From a bacterium (GTDB taxonomy: Bacteria; Desulfobacterota; Deferrimicrobia; Deferrimicrobiales; Deferrimicrobiaceae): 5,378 nt of DNA. Under the pieces are notes generated by a model. It saw only the letters and a list, made by a program, of their open reading frames with translations. It was not told where the DNA came from and made no database searches. Both the position numbers and the translations under genes were made by a program. This document shows positions 1-5,378 of this stretch, one piece after another. The first letter of the stretch is position 1; every line of letters starts with the position of its first letter. Location: the NCBI GenBank assembly GCA_020056545.1, contig JAGVHM010000038.1, forward strand, positions 1-5,378, read 5' to 3'.

Positions 1-859
1 CCGAGGCGGAATACAGCGAGCCCAGGAGCGCCCCGACGCCGGCGGCGGACATGAGGACCCCGTATGTGTCCGCTCCTCCTCCCAGGATCTCCTTGGCGAA
101 GATGGGGATCAGGACGTGGTACGGCATGGCCAGCAGCGCGGAAAGGGAGATAAGCAGGACGATCGCCATCGGCGCCCGTTCGCTACCTATGTGGCGAACT
201 CCCCCCAGCAGGTCCACCTTCTCCTTCCCTCCCGCCCCGGTTCGAAGGATCAGGGCGGAGTCCATCAGGAAGAGCCCGCCGAGCACGGCCAGGAAACTCA
301 CCCCGTTCAGGAAGAATGTGCCGGAGACGCCGACGTACGCGACGAGGATCCCGGCCACCGCCGGTCCGATCACCCGGGCGCCGTGGAAAATGCCGGAGTT
401 GAGCGCGATCGCGTTGGACAGGTCCTCCTTCCCCACCAACTCGATGACGAACGCCTGGCGCGCGGGGGTGTCAAGCGCCTGGGCCGCGCCGAGCAGGAAC
501 GCCAGCACCAGCACGTGCCAGACCTGCACTGCGCCGGTCCAGCACAGGGCGGCCAGTATGAACGCGAGGACCATCATCGCCGCCTGCATCAGGAAGATGA
601 TCCGCCGCTTCGAGAACCGGTCGGCGATCACGCCGGCGTAGAGCGTCAAGGGGACAAGAGGGATGGCGCCGACGAAGTTCACCAGGCCCAGGTCCCACGC
701 CGATCCGGTCAACTGGTACACGAGCCAGTTCTGGGCGATCGTCTGCATCCAGGTGCCGACGAGCGACGTGAGCTGGCCGTAAAACCAGAGACGGAAATTC
801 CGGTGGCGCAGCGCCCGGAATGTGGACGCGATCGCGGAAGAGGAACCGTTTGAGGGCAT
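1..859 (-). CDS. MFS_3-family efflux transporter, N-terminal 286 codons (partial at left edge)
   Basis: This is an inner-membrane major facilitator protein of the EntS/MFS_3 (DHA3-like) type, probably a proton-driven exporter of small molecules; the substrate cannot be told. It was read from the reverse complement, and the C-terminal third lies outside the window. The N-terminus carries the family signature FRALRHRNFRLWFYGQ (residues 14-29). Hydrophobic segments lie near residues 24-50, 56-79, 87-108, 112-128, 160-178, 181-200, 231-250 and 266-284, which fits about eight of twelve helices. The loop 2-3 motif A is clear (GVIADRFSKRR, 76-86, with D80 and R85), followed by the LDTPARQAF segment (129-137) typical of this family. 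The ATG is the only reasonable start: the same frame is closed five codons upstream by the glgB stop. No Shine-Dalgarno is visible, so translation may be coupled to glgB 15 bases upstream. The family assignment is firm; the function is general only. Confidence 0.9.
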   Translation of the reverse strand, partial: MPSNGSSSAIASTFRALRHRNFRLWFYGQLTSLVGTWMQTIAQNWLVYQLTGSAWDLGLVNFVGAIPLVPLTLYAGVIADRFSKRRIIFLMQAAMMVLAFILAALCWTGAVQVWHVLVLAFLLGAAQALDTPARQAFVIELVGKEDLSNAIALNSGIFHGARVIGPAVAGILVAYVGVSGTFFLNGVSFLAVLGGLFLMDSALILRTGAGGKEKVDLLGGVRHIGSERAPMAIVLLISLSALLAMPYHVLIPIFAKEILGGGADTYGVLMSAAGVGALLGSLYSAS

Positions 860-874
860 GCGGGGGCTTAAGCG

Positions 875-3091
875 TTATTCCGCGAGGCGCAGGAAGAGGG
901 CGCCCAGCGGCGGAAGGGTGAGTTCCACCGAAAAGGGGCGGCCGTTCCATGGGATGGCCTTCGCGGGCACCCCTCCGGTATTCCCGACGTTGCCCCCCCC
1001 GTAGTGGGCGGAATCGCTGTTGAGCGCCTCCTGATAGAGTCCTGGCGCGGGCACGCCGACGCGGTAGCCGCCGCGGACCACCGGGGTGAAGTTGAACACG
1101 CATACGAGGAAATCTTCCGGCTTCTTCCCCCGCCGCAGGAAGGAGAGAATGCTGTTGTCCACGTCGCGGAAGTCGACCCACTCGAAACCCTCGGGCCGGA
1201 AGTCGATCTCGTGCAGGGCGGGGGCGGCGGCGTGGAGGCGGTTCAGGTCCCGCACAAGCGCCTGCAGTCCTTTATGGGAATCCCATTGGAGCAGATGCCA
1301 CGGCAGCTGCCCGTCGTGGTTCCATTCTTCCCACTGGCCGATCTCTCCGCCCATGAACAGGAGTTTTTTCCCGGGGTGCGCGTACATGTAGGAGTACAGA
1401 AGGCGCAGGTTCGCGAATTTCTGCCACAGATCGCCCGGCATCTTGTCCAGCATCGAGCGCTTCCCGTGGACGACCTCGTCGTGGGAAAAGGGCAGGACGA
1501 AATTTTCGTGGAAGGCGTAGAGGAGCGCGAAAGTTAGAGTGCCGAAGTGGAACTTCCGGTGGATCGGCTCCTTCTCCATGTACTCCAGCATGTCGTGCAT
1601 CCACCCCATGTTCCACTTCAAGGTGAATCCCAGCCCTCCTAGGTAGACCGGCCGCGACACCATCGGCCAGGCGGTGGACTCCTCCGCGATCGTCACCGCC
1701 CCCGGGTGCTTCGCGTGGATGATCTCGTTCATCCGCTTGAGGAAATCTATCGCCTCCAGGTTTTCCCTGCCTCCGAATTCGTTCGGGATCCAGTCGCCGG
1801 GGTTCCGTGAATAGTCGAGGTAGATCATCGAGGCCACCGCGTCCACGCGCAGGCCGTCGATGTGGTACTTCTCCAGCCAGAAAAGGGCGTTGGAGAGGAG
1901 AAAATTCCGCACCTCGCGCCGCCCGTAGTTGAAGATGAGCGTCCCCCAGTCGCTGTGCTCGCCCTTGCGGGGGTCGGCGTGCTCGAAAAGATGCGTGCCG
2001 TCGAACCGGGCGAGTCCGTGCCCGTCCTTGGGGAAGTGGGCCGGCACCCAGTCGAGGATCACTCCGATTCCCGCCTGGTGGCACCGGTCCACGAACGTCA
2101 TGAAATCGGCGGGAGGGCCGAACCGGGCGGTGGGAGCGAAGTATCCAAGCGTCTGGTACCCCCACGAGCCGTCGAACGGATGTTCCGAGACGGGCAACAG
2201 CTCGATGTGCGTGTACCCCATCTCGCGGACGTACGGGATGAGTTCGTCCGCGAACTCCAGGTAGGTGAGGTACCGGTCTTTTTCCCCCTCCTTCCTTTTC
2301 CACGAGCCCAGGTGGACCTCGTAGACGGTCATCGGCGCCTCGAGCGGGTCGCGGGACGCGCGGGCGGCCAGCCATCCGGCGTCGCCCCACGTGTATCCAT
2401 CGATTTCGCAGACGATCGATCCCGTGCGCGGGGGCGGCTCGAATCGGAGGGCGAAGGGATCTGACTTCAGGAGCAACTCGCCGGCATCCCGCGGGCGGAT
2501 CTCGTATTTGTAAATCTCCCCTTGCGCCAGTCCGGGGATGAAGATCTCCCAGATGCCGCTTTCCCCACGGATGCGCATCGGGTGGGCCCGGCCGTCCCAG
2601 TGGTTGAAATTTCCAACCACGGAGACACGCTCGGCGTTGGGCGCCCAGACGGCGAAGGCGACGCCGGATACGTCTCCCACGCGGACAATGTGGCTGCCGA
2701 GCTTGTTGTACTGGTCGAGGTGGGTGCCTTCCGACAGCAGATGGATGTCGAAATCGGTCAGGATGCAGCCGAACGCGTAAGGGTCGTCCTGCCGCCAGCT
2801 GTGACCATCATGGTTGACGATTTCGATCCGGTAGGGAAAGCGCTCTTTCTCATCGGGAAAGACCGCCTCGAACACCCCGGCCGGATGGAGGCGTTTCATC
2901 CCGGTGCGCCGTTCGGTCCCCCCCCTGGAGTCCAGGACGTAAGCCCGCTCCGCGAGCGGCAGGATGGCGCGCACGGCAACCGCTTTCTTCTTTCCGAGGC
3001 CGACCACGTGCGGACCCAGGACCGAAAAAGGGTCCCAGTGCCTCGCGCCGACGAGAAGGTCGATGTCTTTCCGGCTGATGGTTACGGACAT
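875..3091 (-). CDS. glgB: 1,4-alpha-glucan (glycogen) branching enzyme, GH13 subfamily 9
   Basis: This cytoplasmic enzyme cleaves an alpha-1,4 glucan chain and transfers the segment to a 6-hydroxyl, making the alpha-1,6 branches of glycogen (EC 2.4.1.18). At 738 aa it is complete and close to the 728 aa of E. coli GlgB. An N-terminal extra module covers about 1-115 (DPFSVLG at 20-26, SEGTHL at 120-125), CBM48 about 135-225 ([22 protein letters not shown]), the GH13 barrel about 255-620, and the all-beta C-terminal domain about 630-738. Catalytic motifs are intact: region I DWVPAHFP (347-354), nucleophile D417 in [12 protein letters not shown], acid/base E470 in IAEESTAWP, and H537-D538 in [10 protein letters not shown]. 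These sit 12 residues beyond E. coli D405, E458 and H525-D526, as I recall that sequence. The start is supported by co-alignment of the N-termini, although no Shine-Dalgarno precedes it and a TATAAT lies 10 bases upstream. No glgA, glgC or glgP is in view, so it stands apart from a glycogen operon here. Confidence 0.97.
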   Translation of the reverse strand: MSVTISRKDIDLLVGARHWDPFSVLGPHVVGLGKKKAVAVRAILPLAERAYVLDSRGGTERRTGMKRLHPAGVFEAVFPDEKERFPYRIEIVNHDGHSWRQDDPYAFGCILTDFDIHLLSEGTHLDQYNKLGSHIVRVGDVSGVAFAVWAPNAERVSVVGNFNHWDGRAHPMRIRGESGIWEIFIPGLAQGEIYKYEIRPRDAGELLLKSDPFALRFEPPPRTGSIVCEIDGYTWGDAGWLAARASRDPLEAPMTVYEVHLGSWKRKEGEKDRYLTYLEFADELIPYVREMGYTHIELLPVSEHPFDGSWGYQTLGYFAPTARFGPPADFMTFVDRCHQAGIGVILDWVPAHFPKDGHGLARFDGTHLFEHADPRKGEHSDWGTLIFNYGRREVRNFLLSNALFWLEKYHIDGLRVDAVASMIYLDYSRNPGDWIPNEFGGRENLEAIDFLKRMNEIIHAKHPGAVTIAEESTAWPMVSRPVYLGGLGFTLKWNMGWMHDMLEYMEKEPIHRKFHFGTLTFALLYAFHENFVLPFSHDEVVHGKRSMLDKMPGDLWQKFANLRLLYSYMYAHPGKKLLFMGGEIGQWEEWNHDGQLPWHLLQWDSHKGLQALVRDLNRLHAAAPALHEIDFRPEGFEWVDFRDVDNSILSFLRRGKKPEDFLVCVFNFTPVVRGGYRVGVPAPGLYQEALNSDSAHYGGGNVGNTGGVPAKAIPWNGRPFSVELTLPPLGALFLRLAE

Positions 3092-3101
3092 ATCTGAACA
3101 T

Positions 3102-3107
3102 ATTATA
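3102..3107 (-). promoter_or_regulatory. Perfect -10 box (TATAAT) directly upstream of glgB
   Basis: The minus strand reads TATAAT here, 10 bases before the glgB ATG. A start site about 7 bases downstream would fall near 3095, leaving a leader of roughly four bases. No good -35 is seen at 16-18 bases spacing (TAGTGC at 17), and there is no TG extension. The position in a GC-rich region and the right orientation favour a real element; it could also be a chance AT-rich patch with the true promoter further upstream. Confidence 0.45.
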
Positions 3108-3112
3108 GGAAA

Positions 3113-3129
3113 AGTGCCGGAGGGGCACT
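3113..3129 (-). terminator. Short hairpin with T run between the lipoprotein gene and glgB
   Basis: On the minus strand AGTGCC, a five-base loop CCTCC, then GGCACT form a perfect 6-bp stem, and the following bases extend the last stem T into a run of four T before CC. It lies about 70 bases beyond the lipoprotein stop and just upstream of the glgB -10 box, as expected for the terminator of the lipoprotein transcript. The stem and T run are short, so termination would be weak. It might instead be a protein-binding site overlapping the glgB promoter spacer. Confidence 0.35.
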
Positions 3130-3199
3130 AGAGCCCGCCGCGGGATGTTCGAGTCTGCGACTTCCCGGACCGTCTTTGGTGAAAAGATCTAATAAGTCC

Positions 3200-3817
3200 C
3201 TATCGCTGAACCCTGAAGGACGCTTCGCCGGCGTCTCTGCTACCTCCGGCCCCTTCGACGGATGCGATGACCCGGTAATTCCCCTTCGGCGCGTTAGCGG
3301 GCAGGGTGATCGGGACGGTGCTCTTCCATGTACCGCCCTCGCGGGCTATATCGATGTGGGTTTTTCCTACCGATGCCCCGTTCACCTGTATATCCCGCGT
3401 TTCCCTGACGAGAACCTGCTGCTCGGACGAAGTGGTGAGGACGGCGTAGGTCATGTTGACGTTGACCGTTTCCCCGGGCGACAGGACGGCCGGGTTGGCT
3501 CGGACGGCCTCGACCCTCAACCGGATCCCCTGGGGGGGCGAATAGCCGTATTCCCTGCTGGTCTGGGCGCGGCTCTTCTCCTGCTGGTCGACGTGGTTGC
3601 CGATCACGCCTCCGGCAAGCCCGCCGAGCAGACCGCCGACCACCGCCCCGCGCGTTCCGCCGATCAGCCCGCCCACTACGGCCCCGCCCAAAACGCCGGC
3701 GCCGATCCCGACCGCCGTGTTCGGGTTGTCCCGGACGACCTGCCCGGTTTCGGCGCACCCGTGCAAGAGCGTCGAGAGGAAAACCACCGTTACCGCAACG
3801 CAAAACATCTTCCGCAT
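3200..3817 (-). CDS. Glycine-zipper lipoprotein with C-terminal beta-sandwich-like domain
   Basis: This is a 205-aa envelope lipoprotein of unknown specific function. The first 20 residues form a lipoprotein signal peptide (short basic start MRK, hydrophobic core FCVAVTVVFLSTLL) ending in a lipobox-like LHGC, with C21 as the lipidated residue. The -2 histidine is unusual but tolerable. Residues about 36-74 are a glycine zipper of the Rick_17kDa/Omp type, with repeated GxxxG spacing (for example GAGVLGGAVVGGLIGG at 39-54), able to form a hairpin of two membrane segments. After a polar linker (75-95), residues about 98-205 alternate polar and hydrophobic residues like an Ig-like beta-sandwich (LSPGETVNVNMTYAV at 112-126; ITLPANAPKGNYRVIASV at 170-187). 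A strong Shine-Dalgarno supports the ATG. Its promoter appears to overlap the stop codon of the upstream hydrolase gene. A structural role in the outer membrane is inferred from the zipper alone. Confidence 0.88.
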   Translation of the reverse strand: MRKMFCVAVTVVFLSTLLHGCAETGQVVRDNPNTAVGIGAGVLGGAVVGGLIGGTRGAVVGGLLGGLAGGVIGNHVDQQEKSRAQTSREYGYSPPQGIRLRVEAVRANPAVLSPGETVNVNMTYAVLTTSSEQQVLVRETRDIQVNGASVGKTHIDIAREGGTWKSTVPITLPANAPKGNYRVIASVEGAGGSRDAGEASFRVQR

Positions 3818-3823
3818 GGCAAA

Positions 3824-3828
3824 CCTCC
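3824..3828 (-). promoter_or_regulatory. Ribosome binding site of the lipoprotein gene (GGAGG)
   Basis: The minus strand carries GCGGAGG followed by TTTGCC and the ATG, a near-consensus Shine-Dalgarno at normal spacing. It fixes the start at 3817 and is the strongest ribosome binding site in the window. Confidence 0.8.
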
Positions 3829-3853
3829 GCGTTCCCTTTGACGTTACAACCGG

Positions 3854-3859
3854 ATTATA
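3854..3859 (-). promoter_or_regulatory. -10 box (TATAAT) for the lipoprotein gene, overlapping the preceding stop codon
   Basis: The minus strand reads ATATATAATCC. TATAAT contains the TAA stop of the hydrolase gene (3857-3855). A start site near 3847 would give a leader of about 30 bases containing the GGAGG site. At 18 bases spacing TGGAAG is only a half match to TTGACA, so the promoter lacks a good -35 or needs help from an activator. Confidence 0.5.
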
Positions 3860-4703
3860 TATTCATCTTTCGGCCCGCTTCCACCGCGAAAAAACGGGGG
3901 GAGGGGCCGTGCCTGCGCGCGGCGTGCACCGGGACGGCTCCGAAGCCGTAGCGGGACAGAATGCCGCTCACAGTCGCCACTGCGAGGCTTGGTGTGTTGT
4001 GGTCGGCGCTCAAGTGGCACAGGATCACCGCCCTCGGCAGTTTCCTGCTCTCCTGCATCGCCCTCACGAGGAATTTTCCCGCCTGCTCGTTTGAAAGGTG
4101 CCCCACCTCGGAATCGACCCGCGCGCGGTCGTGGCTGCTCCTGTGGCTTCCGGCAAGCATCGCCGGGTCGTAGTTCGATTCGATCAGGATCAAGTCGCTG
4201 TCCGCGAACCGCTCGTACAGCCCGTTTCCACCGGTCCCCAGGTCGGTCGCCATCGCGACGCGGGCTTCTCCGTCACCCGCGCGTGCCGAGAGGAGGAACC
4301 CGCAGGTCAATCCTTCGGCGTCGTGGGGAACCGGGAACGGCTGAATCGCGATGCTGCCGACGGAAAATGGCTCGCCGCCGAAGGTCCGAAGCGGCCCGGA
4401 CGCGGGCGACCGGGAGAGGATCCGCCGGGAAAACGCCCGCACATTTTTTTCGTGGATGAGGATCGGGACATCGTGGCGCGCGCAGCAGGCGACCGCGGAC
4501 GGGTGTATGTGGTCTCCGTGCAGATGGGAAACAAGGACGGCGTCGACGTCGTCCCATGAAACCCCCGCATCGGAGAGCGCAAGGGAAAGCCCCCGCTGGG
4601 AGGGAAGTCCCGCGTCCACCAGGAGCACCGTTCCGGCATTCTCGACAAGCGTAAGGTTTCCCGAGCTGCCGCTGCGAAGCGGCCTGACCGAGAAGTCAGT
4701 CAA
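3855..4703 (-). CDS. MBL-fold metallohydrolase, YycJ/WalJ-like
   Basis: This 282-aa cytoplasmic protein is a metallo-beta-lactamase-fold phosphodiesterase/nuclease relative of the YycJ (WalJ) family. Bacillus YycJ is a 5'-3' exonuclease-type protein tied to DNA repair; the role in this lineage is unknown. The N-terminal LRSGSSGNLTLV (9-20) is the family hallmark. Metal ligands are all present: HLHGDH (H60, H62, D64, H65), VPHD (H127), ATDLG (D154) and a terminal His in CHLSADH (H230). The ESNYD (175-179) and GHLSNEQA (201-208) blocks are YycJ-specific. The start is TTG, the only candidate that keeps the SGSSGN strand; GGAG lies 10 bases before it. The start overlaps the end of the PPC gene by 8 bases, so the two are probably translationally coupled. 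The C-terminus (RHGPSPRFFAVEAGRKMNI) is slightly basic and less conserved. I leave the symbol blank because equivalence to Bacillus YycJ is inferred. Confidence 0.93.
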   Translation of the reverse strand: MTDFSVRPLRSGSSGNLTLVENAGTVLLVDAGLPSQRGLSLALSDAGVSWDDVDAVLVSHLHGDHIHPSAVACCARHDVPILIHEKNVRAFSRRILSRSPASGPLRTFGGEPFSVGSIAIQPFPVPHDAEGLTCGFLLSARAGDGEARVAMATDLGTGGNGLYERFADSDLILIESNYDPAMLAGSHRSSHDRARVDSEVGHLSNEQAGKFLVRAMQESRKLPRAVILCHLSADHNTPSLAVATVSGILSRYGFGAVPVHAARRHGPSPRFFAVEAGRKMNI

Positions 4704-5133
4704 AGGAGAGCAGCTCCAACCCGGTTTGAGCGTCGAGCTTCCGGAAAGCCGACAGGCCGGTAACCTGGAGGATCATCGCCTCCACCACCAAAAAGACCTC
4801 CTCTTCCTTCCGGATGCATCCGGTCAGGACCTCCCTCCCCCTGCCCAGGGAGGCGTGGAGATGGATCGATGGCGCTCCGTCCTTCTCCGCCACGCTTCCC
4901 ATCCCCACGATCTCATGGGGATGCGTGAAGTCCACCCATACGGGGACAGGCGGAAGGCAGGCGTCGCTGGGCCCGGTGACCATGCTTCCCTTAGCCATGG
5001 CGCCGAAGAGCAGGAACCAGCCGGAGAGGATCCCTTCCTTCCGGCAAATCTCGGCAAGCGAGGGAAGTACAGCCTCCCCGTGGTCGAACCGGGCAAACAG
5101 TACCTTCCCGACCGCTCCCGACCTGTAGTCCAT
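4696..5133 (-). CDS. PPC/DUF296-domain protein (AF0104/ALDC/Ptd012-like fold)
   Basis: This 145-aa stand-alone PPC (plant and prokaryote conserved) domain protein is probably a soluble trimer; its biochemical role is not established in bacteria. Family features run in order: an early strand and helix with GEAVLPSLAEICRKEGI (19-35), the small-residue strand GWFLLFGAMAKGSM (38-51), the HEIVGMGSV segment (73-81), and the signature SIHLHASLGRGREVLTGC (89-106) followed by VFLVVEAMILQV (113-124). Family members usually place a GGH motif at the site of T104-G105-C106, so Cys replaces the expected third metal-ligand His while H91 and H93 remain. The ATG has no close Shine-Dalgarno; GAGG lies 13 bases upstream, partly next to a hairpin. 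It is the first gene of a unit with the hydrolase, overlapping it by 8 bases. No DNA-binding AT-hook is present, unlike plant AHL proteins. Confidence 0.88.
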   Translation of the reverse strand: MDYRSGAVGKVLFARFDHGEAVLPSLAEICRKEGILSGWFLLFGAMAKGSMVTGPSDACLPPVPVWVDFTHPHEIVGMGSVAEKDGAPSIHLHASLGRGREVLTGCIRKEEEVFLVVEAMILQVTGLSAFRKLDAQTGLELLSFD

Positions 5134-5150
5134 ATCGCCGGCTTTGCCTC

Positions 5151-5166
5151 TCCCGAAGAATCGGGA
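5151..5166 (-). promoter_or_regulatory. Stem-loop at the predicted 5' end of the PPC transcript
   Basis: TCCCGA and TCGGGA form a perfect 6-bp inverted repeat around a four-base loop. The predicted start site from the upstream -10 box is about position 5167, so the hairpin would be the very first structure of the mRNA, 17 bases before the ATG. It lacks a T run in either direction, so it is not a terminator. Stabilising the transcript end, or hiding the purine-rich GGGAGAGG, are possible roles; both are inference. Confidence 0.35.
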
Positions 5167-5173
5167 TGTCCGT

Positions 5174-5179
5174 ATTATA
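5174..5179 (-). promoter_or_regulatory. Extended -10 promoter element (TGGTATAAT) for the PPC-hydrolase unit
   Basis: The minus strand reads TGGTATAAT, a full TGn extended -10 followed by a perfect hexamer, 40 bases before the PPC ATG. The -35 position has GAGGAG, which does not resemble TTGACA; extended -10 promoters can work without it. This is the best-supported promoter on the minus strand. Confidence 0.6.
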
Positions 5180-5209
5180 CCAGAGCGCCCCGGATCCTCC
5201 TCGTTGGGG

Positions 5210-5215
5210 TATAAT
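5210..5215 (+). promoter_or_regulatory. -10 box (TATAAT) for the flavin oxidoreductase gene
   Basis: A perfect TATAAT on the plus strand lies 32 bases before the GTG start, giving a predicted start site near 5222 and a leader of about 26 bases with a ribosome binding site. No -35 match is seen at 17 bases (GCCCCG). It mirrors the minus-strand element, with which it forms an 8-bp inverted repeat. Confidence 0.55.
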
Positions 5216-5235
5216 TCTTCACTTGGGCGCTTCCA

Positions 5236-5240
5236 GGGAG
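5236..5240 (+). promoter_or_regulatory. Ribosome binding site (GGGAG) favouring the GTG start
   Basis: GGGAG is followed by seven bases and GTG at 5248. A second purine run, AGGGGGA (5261-5267), is five bases before an in-frame TTG at 5272, so the start is not settled; the first contains the canonical GGAG core and is preferred. Confidence 0.5.
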
Positions 5241-5247
5241 TAAAATA

Positions 5248-5378
5248 GTGATTTCAATCAAGGGGGACGGATTGAAGCTTCCTGAGCTTAACATCGGCAA
5301 GTTCACGGCGCGCATTCCGCTTGTCCAAGGTGGGATGTCCGTGCGCGTTTCCACATCTTCCCTCGCGTCGGCGGTGGC
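5248..5378 (+). CDS. Nitronate monooxygenase / FabK-like NAD(P)H-dependent flavin oxidoreductase, N-terminus only
   Basis: Only the first 43 codons are present. From residue 9 the product reads LKLPELNIGKFTARIPLVQG and continues GMSVRVSTSSLASAVA, which matches the opening of the 2-nitropropane dioxygenase / enoyl-ACP reductase II family: the first beta strand of an FMN-binding TIM barrel with its QGGM motif, then the S-x-x-LASAVA helix. Known family members oxidise nitronates or reduce enoyl-ACP with FMN; the window is too short to choose between them. The segment after QGGM is usually GVGIS in homologues I remember and is SVRVS here. GTG at 5248 has the better ribosome binding site; TTG at 5272 would start the protein directly at the conserved KLPEL and is a real alternative. 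The gene diverges from the PPC gene across 114 bases. Confidence 0.85.
   Translation, partial: MISIKGDGLKLPELNIGKFTARIPLVQGGMSVRVSTSSLASAV

Larger units (their letters stand above)
5174..5215. repeat. 42-bp dyad containing both divergent -10 boxes
   Basis: ATTATACC at the left and GGTATAAT at the right are perfect 8-bp inverted copies. The palindrome GGATCC (5192-5197) lies exactly at the centre of symmetry (5194.5). By my count 14 of the 21 base pairs across the axis are matched. The arms are the two -10 elements read outward. Confidence 0.6.

Noticed and set aside
471..1181. 236-codon minus-strand open frame spanning the glgB end and MFS start
   Set aside because: It is out of frame with both, is rich in Arg/Pro/Ala, and has no domain-like pattern. 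The overlapping frames encode recognisable GlgB and MFS_3 proteins.
1272..2390. 372-codon minus-strand open frame inside glgB
   Set aside because: Its Arg/Gly/Pro-rich composition is typical of an off-frame read of a GC-rich gene; glgB in this region has intact catalytic motifs.
875..3091. GlgB as maltooligosyltrehalose trehalohydrolase (TreZ) or another GH13 enzyme
   Set aside because: Near end-to-end similarity to E. coli GlgB, with the [13 protein letters not shown] and [10 protein letters not shown] blocks, is specific to branching enzymes of GH13 subfamily 9.
1862..3097. Plus-strand open frames of about 200 and 191 codons antisense to glgB
   Set aside because: They are mirror images of the glgB codon pattern, with no recognisable domain and no ribosome binding site.
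3134..3144. CCCG-CCG-CGGG inverted repeat as a terminator upstream of glgB
   Set aside because: The stem is only 4 bp with a three-base loop and no T run; it is expected by chance in GC-rich DNA.
3176..3841. Plus-strand open frame of 221 codons antisense to the lipoprotein gene
   Set aside because: The minus-strand frame has a signal peptide, lipobox, zipper and strong ribosome binding site; the antisense frame has none of these.
4696..5133. PPC protein as a DNA-binding AT-hook regulator
   Set aside because: The AT-hook motif (R-G-R-P) of plant AHL proteins is absent; only the PPC domain is present.
4351..5214. Plus-strand open frame of 287 codons across the hydrolase and PPC genes
   Set aside because: It is antisense to two recognisable coupled genes, and it would run into the promoter region of the flavin oxidoreductase gene.
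1..5378. A defence island, secondary-metabolite cluster or mobile element
   Set aside because: No integrase, transposase, terminal repeats, nuclease-helicase set or biosynthetic core enzyme is present; the genes are ordinary chromosomal types.

Overview
This is a GC-rich, densely packed bacterial window with five genes on the minus strand and the start of a sixth on the plus strand. Reading down the minus strand from the right, the order is: a PPC/DUF296-domain protein (5133-4696), a YycJ-type metallo-beta-lactamase-fold hydrolase (4703-3855, TTG start, 8-base overlap with the previous gene), a glycine-zipper lipoprotein (3817-3200), the glycogen branching enzyme GlgB (3091-875), and an MFS_3-type efflux transporter that runs off the left edge (859-1). 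Diverging from the PPC gene is the first part of a nitronate monooxygenase / FabK-like flavin oxidoreductase (5248 to the right edge). There are no RNA genes, CRISPR arrays, mobile elements or prophage signs. No gene-free stretch exceeds about 115 bases.

The protein set suggests a Gram-negative host: a lipobox lipoprotein with a 17-kDa-antigen-like glycine zipper, a GlgB of the proteobacterial 730-740 aa type that aligns with E. coli GlgB nearly end to end, and a YycJ-like hydrolase. The GC content and the style of the lipoprotein would suit a deltaproteobacterial (Desulfobacterota-like) lineage. That is an impression from remembered homologues, not a demonstrated placement.

The most informative non-coding signals are four perfect TATAAT hexamers. 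Each sits just upstream of a gene start in the correct orientation, and none has a convincing -35 element. Two of them form a symmetric back-to-back promoter between the PPC gene and the flavin oxidoreductase, centred on GGATCC. One contains the stop codon of the hydrolase gene and would drive the lipoprotein. One lies so close to the glgB ATG that the transcript would be almost leaderless. On this reading the minus strand is three transcription units: PPC + hydrolase (translationally coupled), lipoprotein (possibly ended by a short hairpin with a T run), and glgB + MFS (15-base gap, same frame, no visible Shine-Dalgarno for the MFS gene).

Functionally the genes do not form one recognisable pathway. 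GlgB makes alpha-1,6 branches in glycogen, but no other glycogen gene is in view. The PPC/hydrolase pair is the only tightly linked unit without an obvious textbook explanation. I did not find a defence system, biosynthetic cluster or other clearly undescribed system here; the findings are mostly about gene organisation and promoter architecture.
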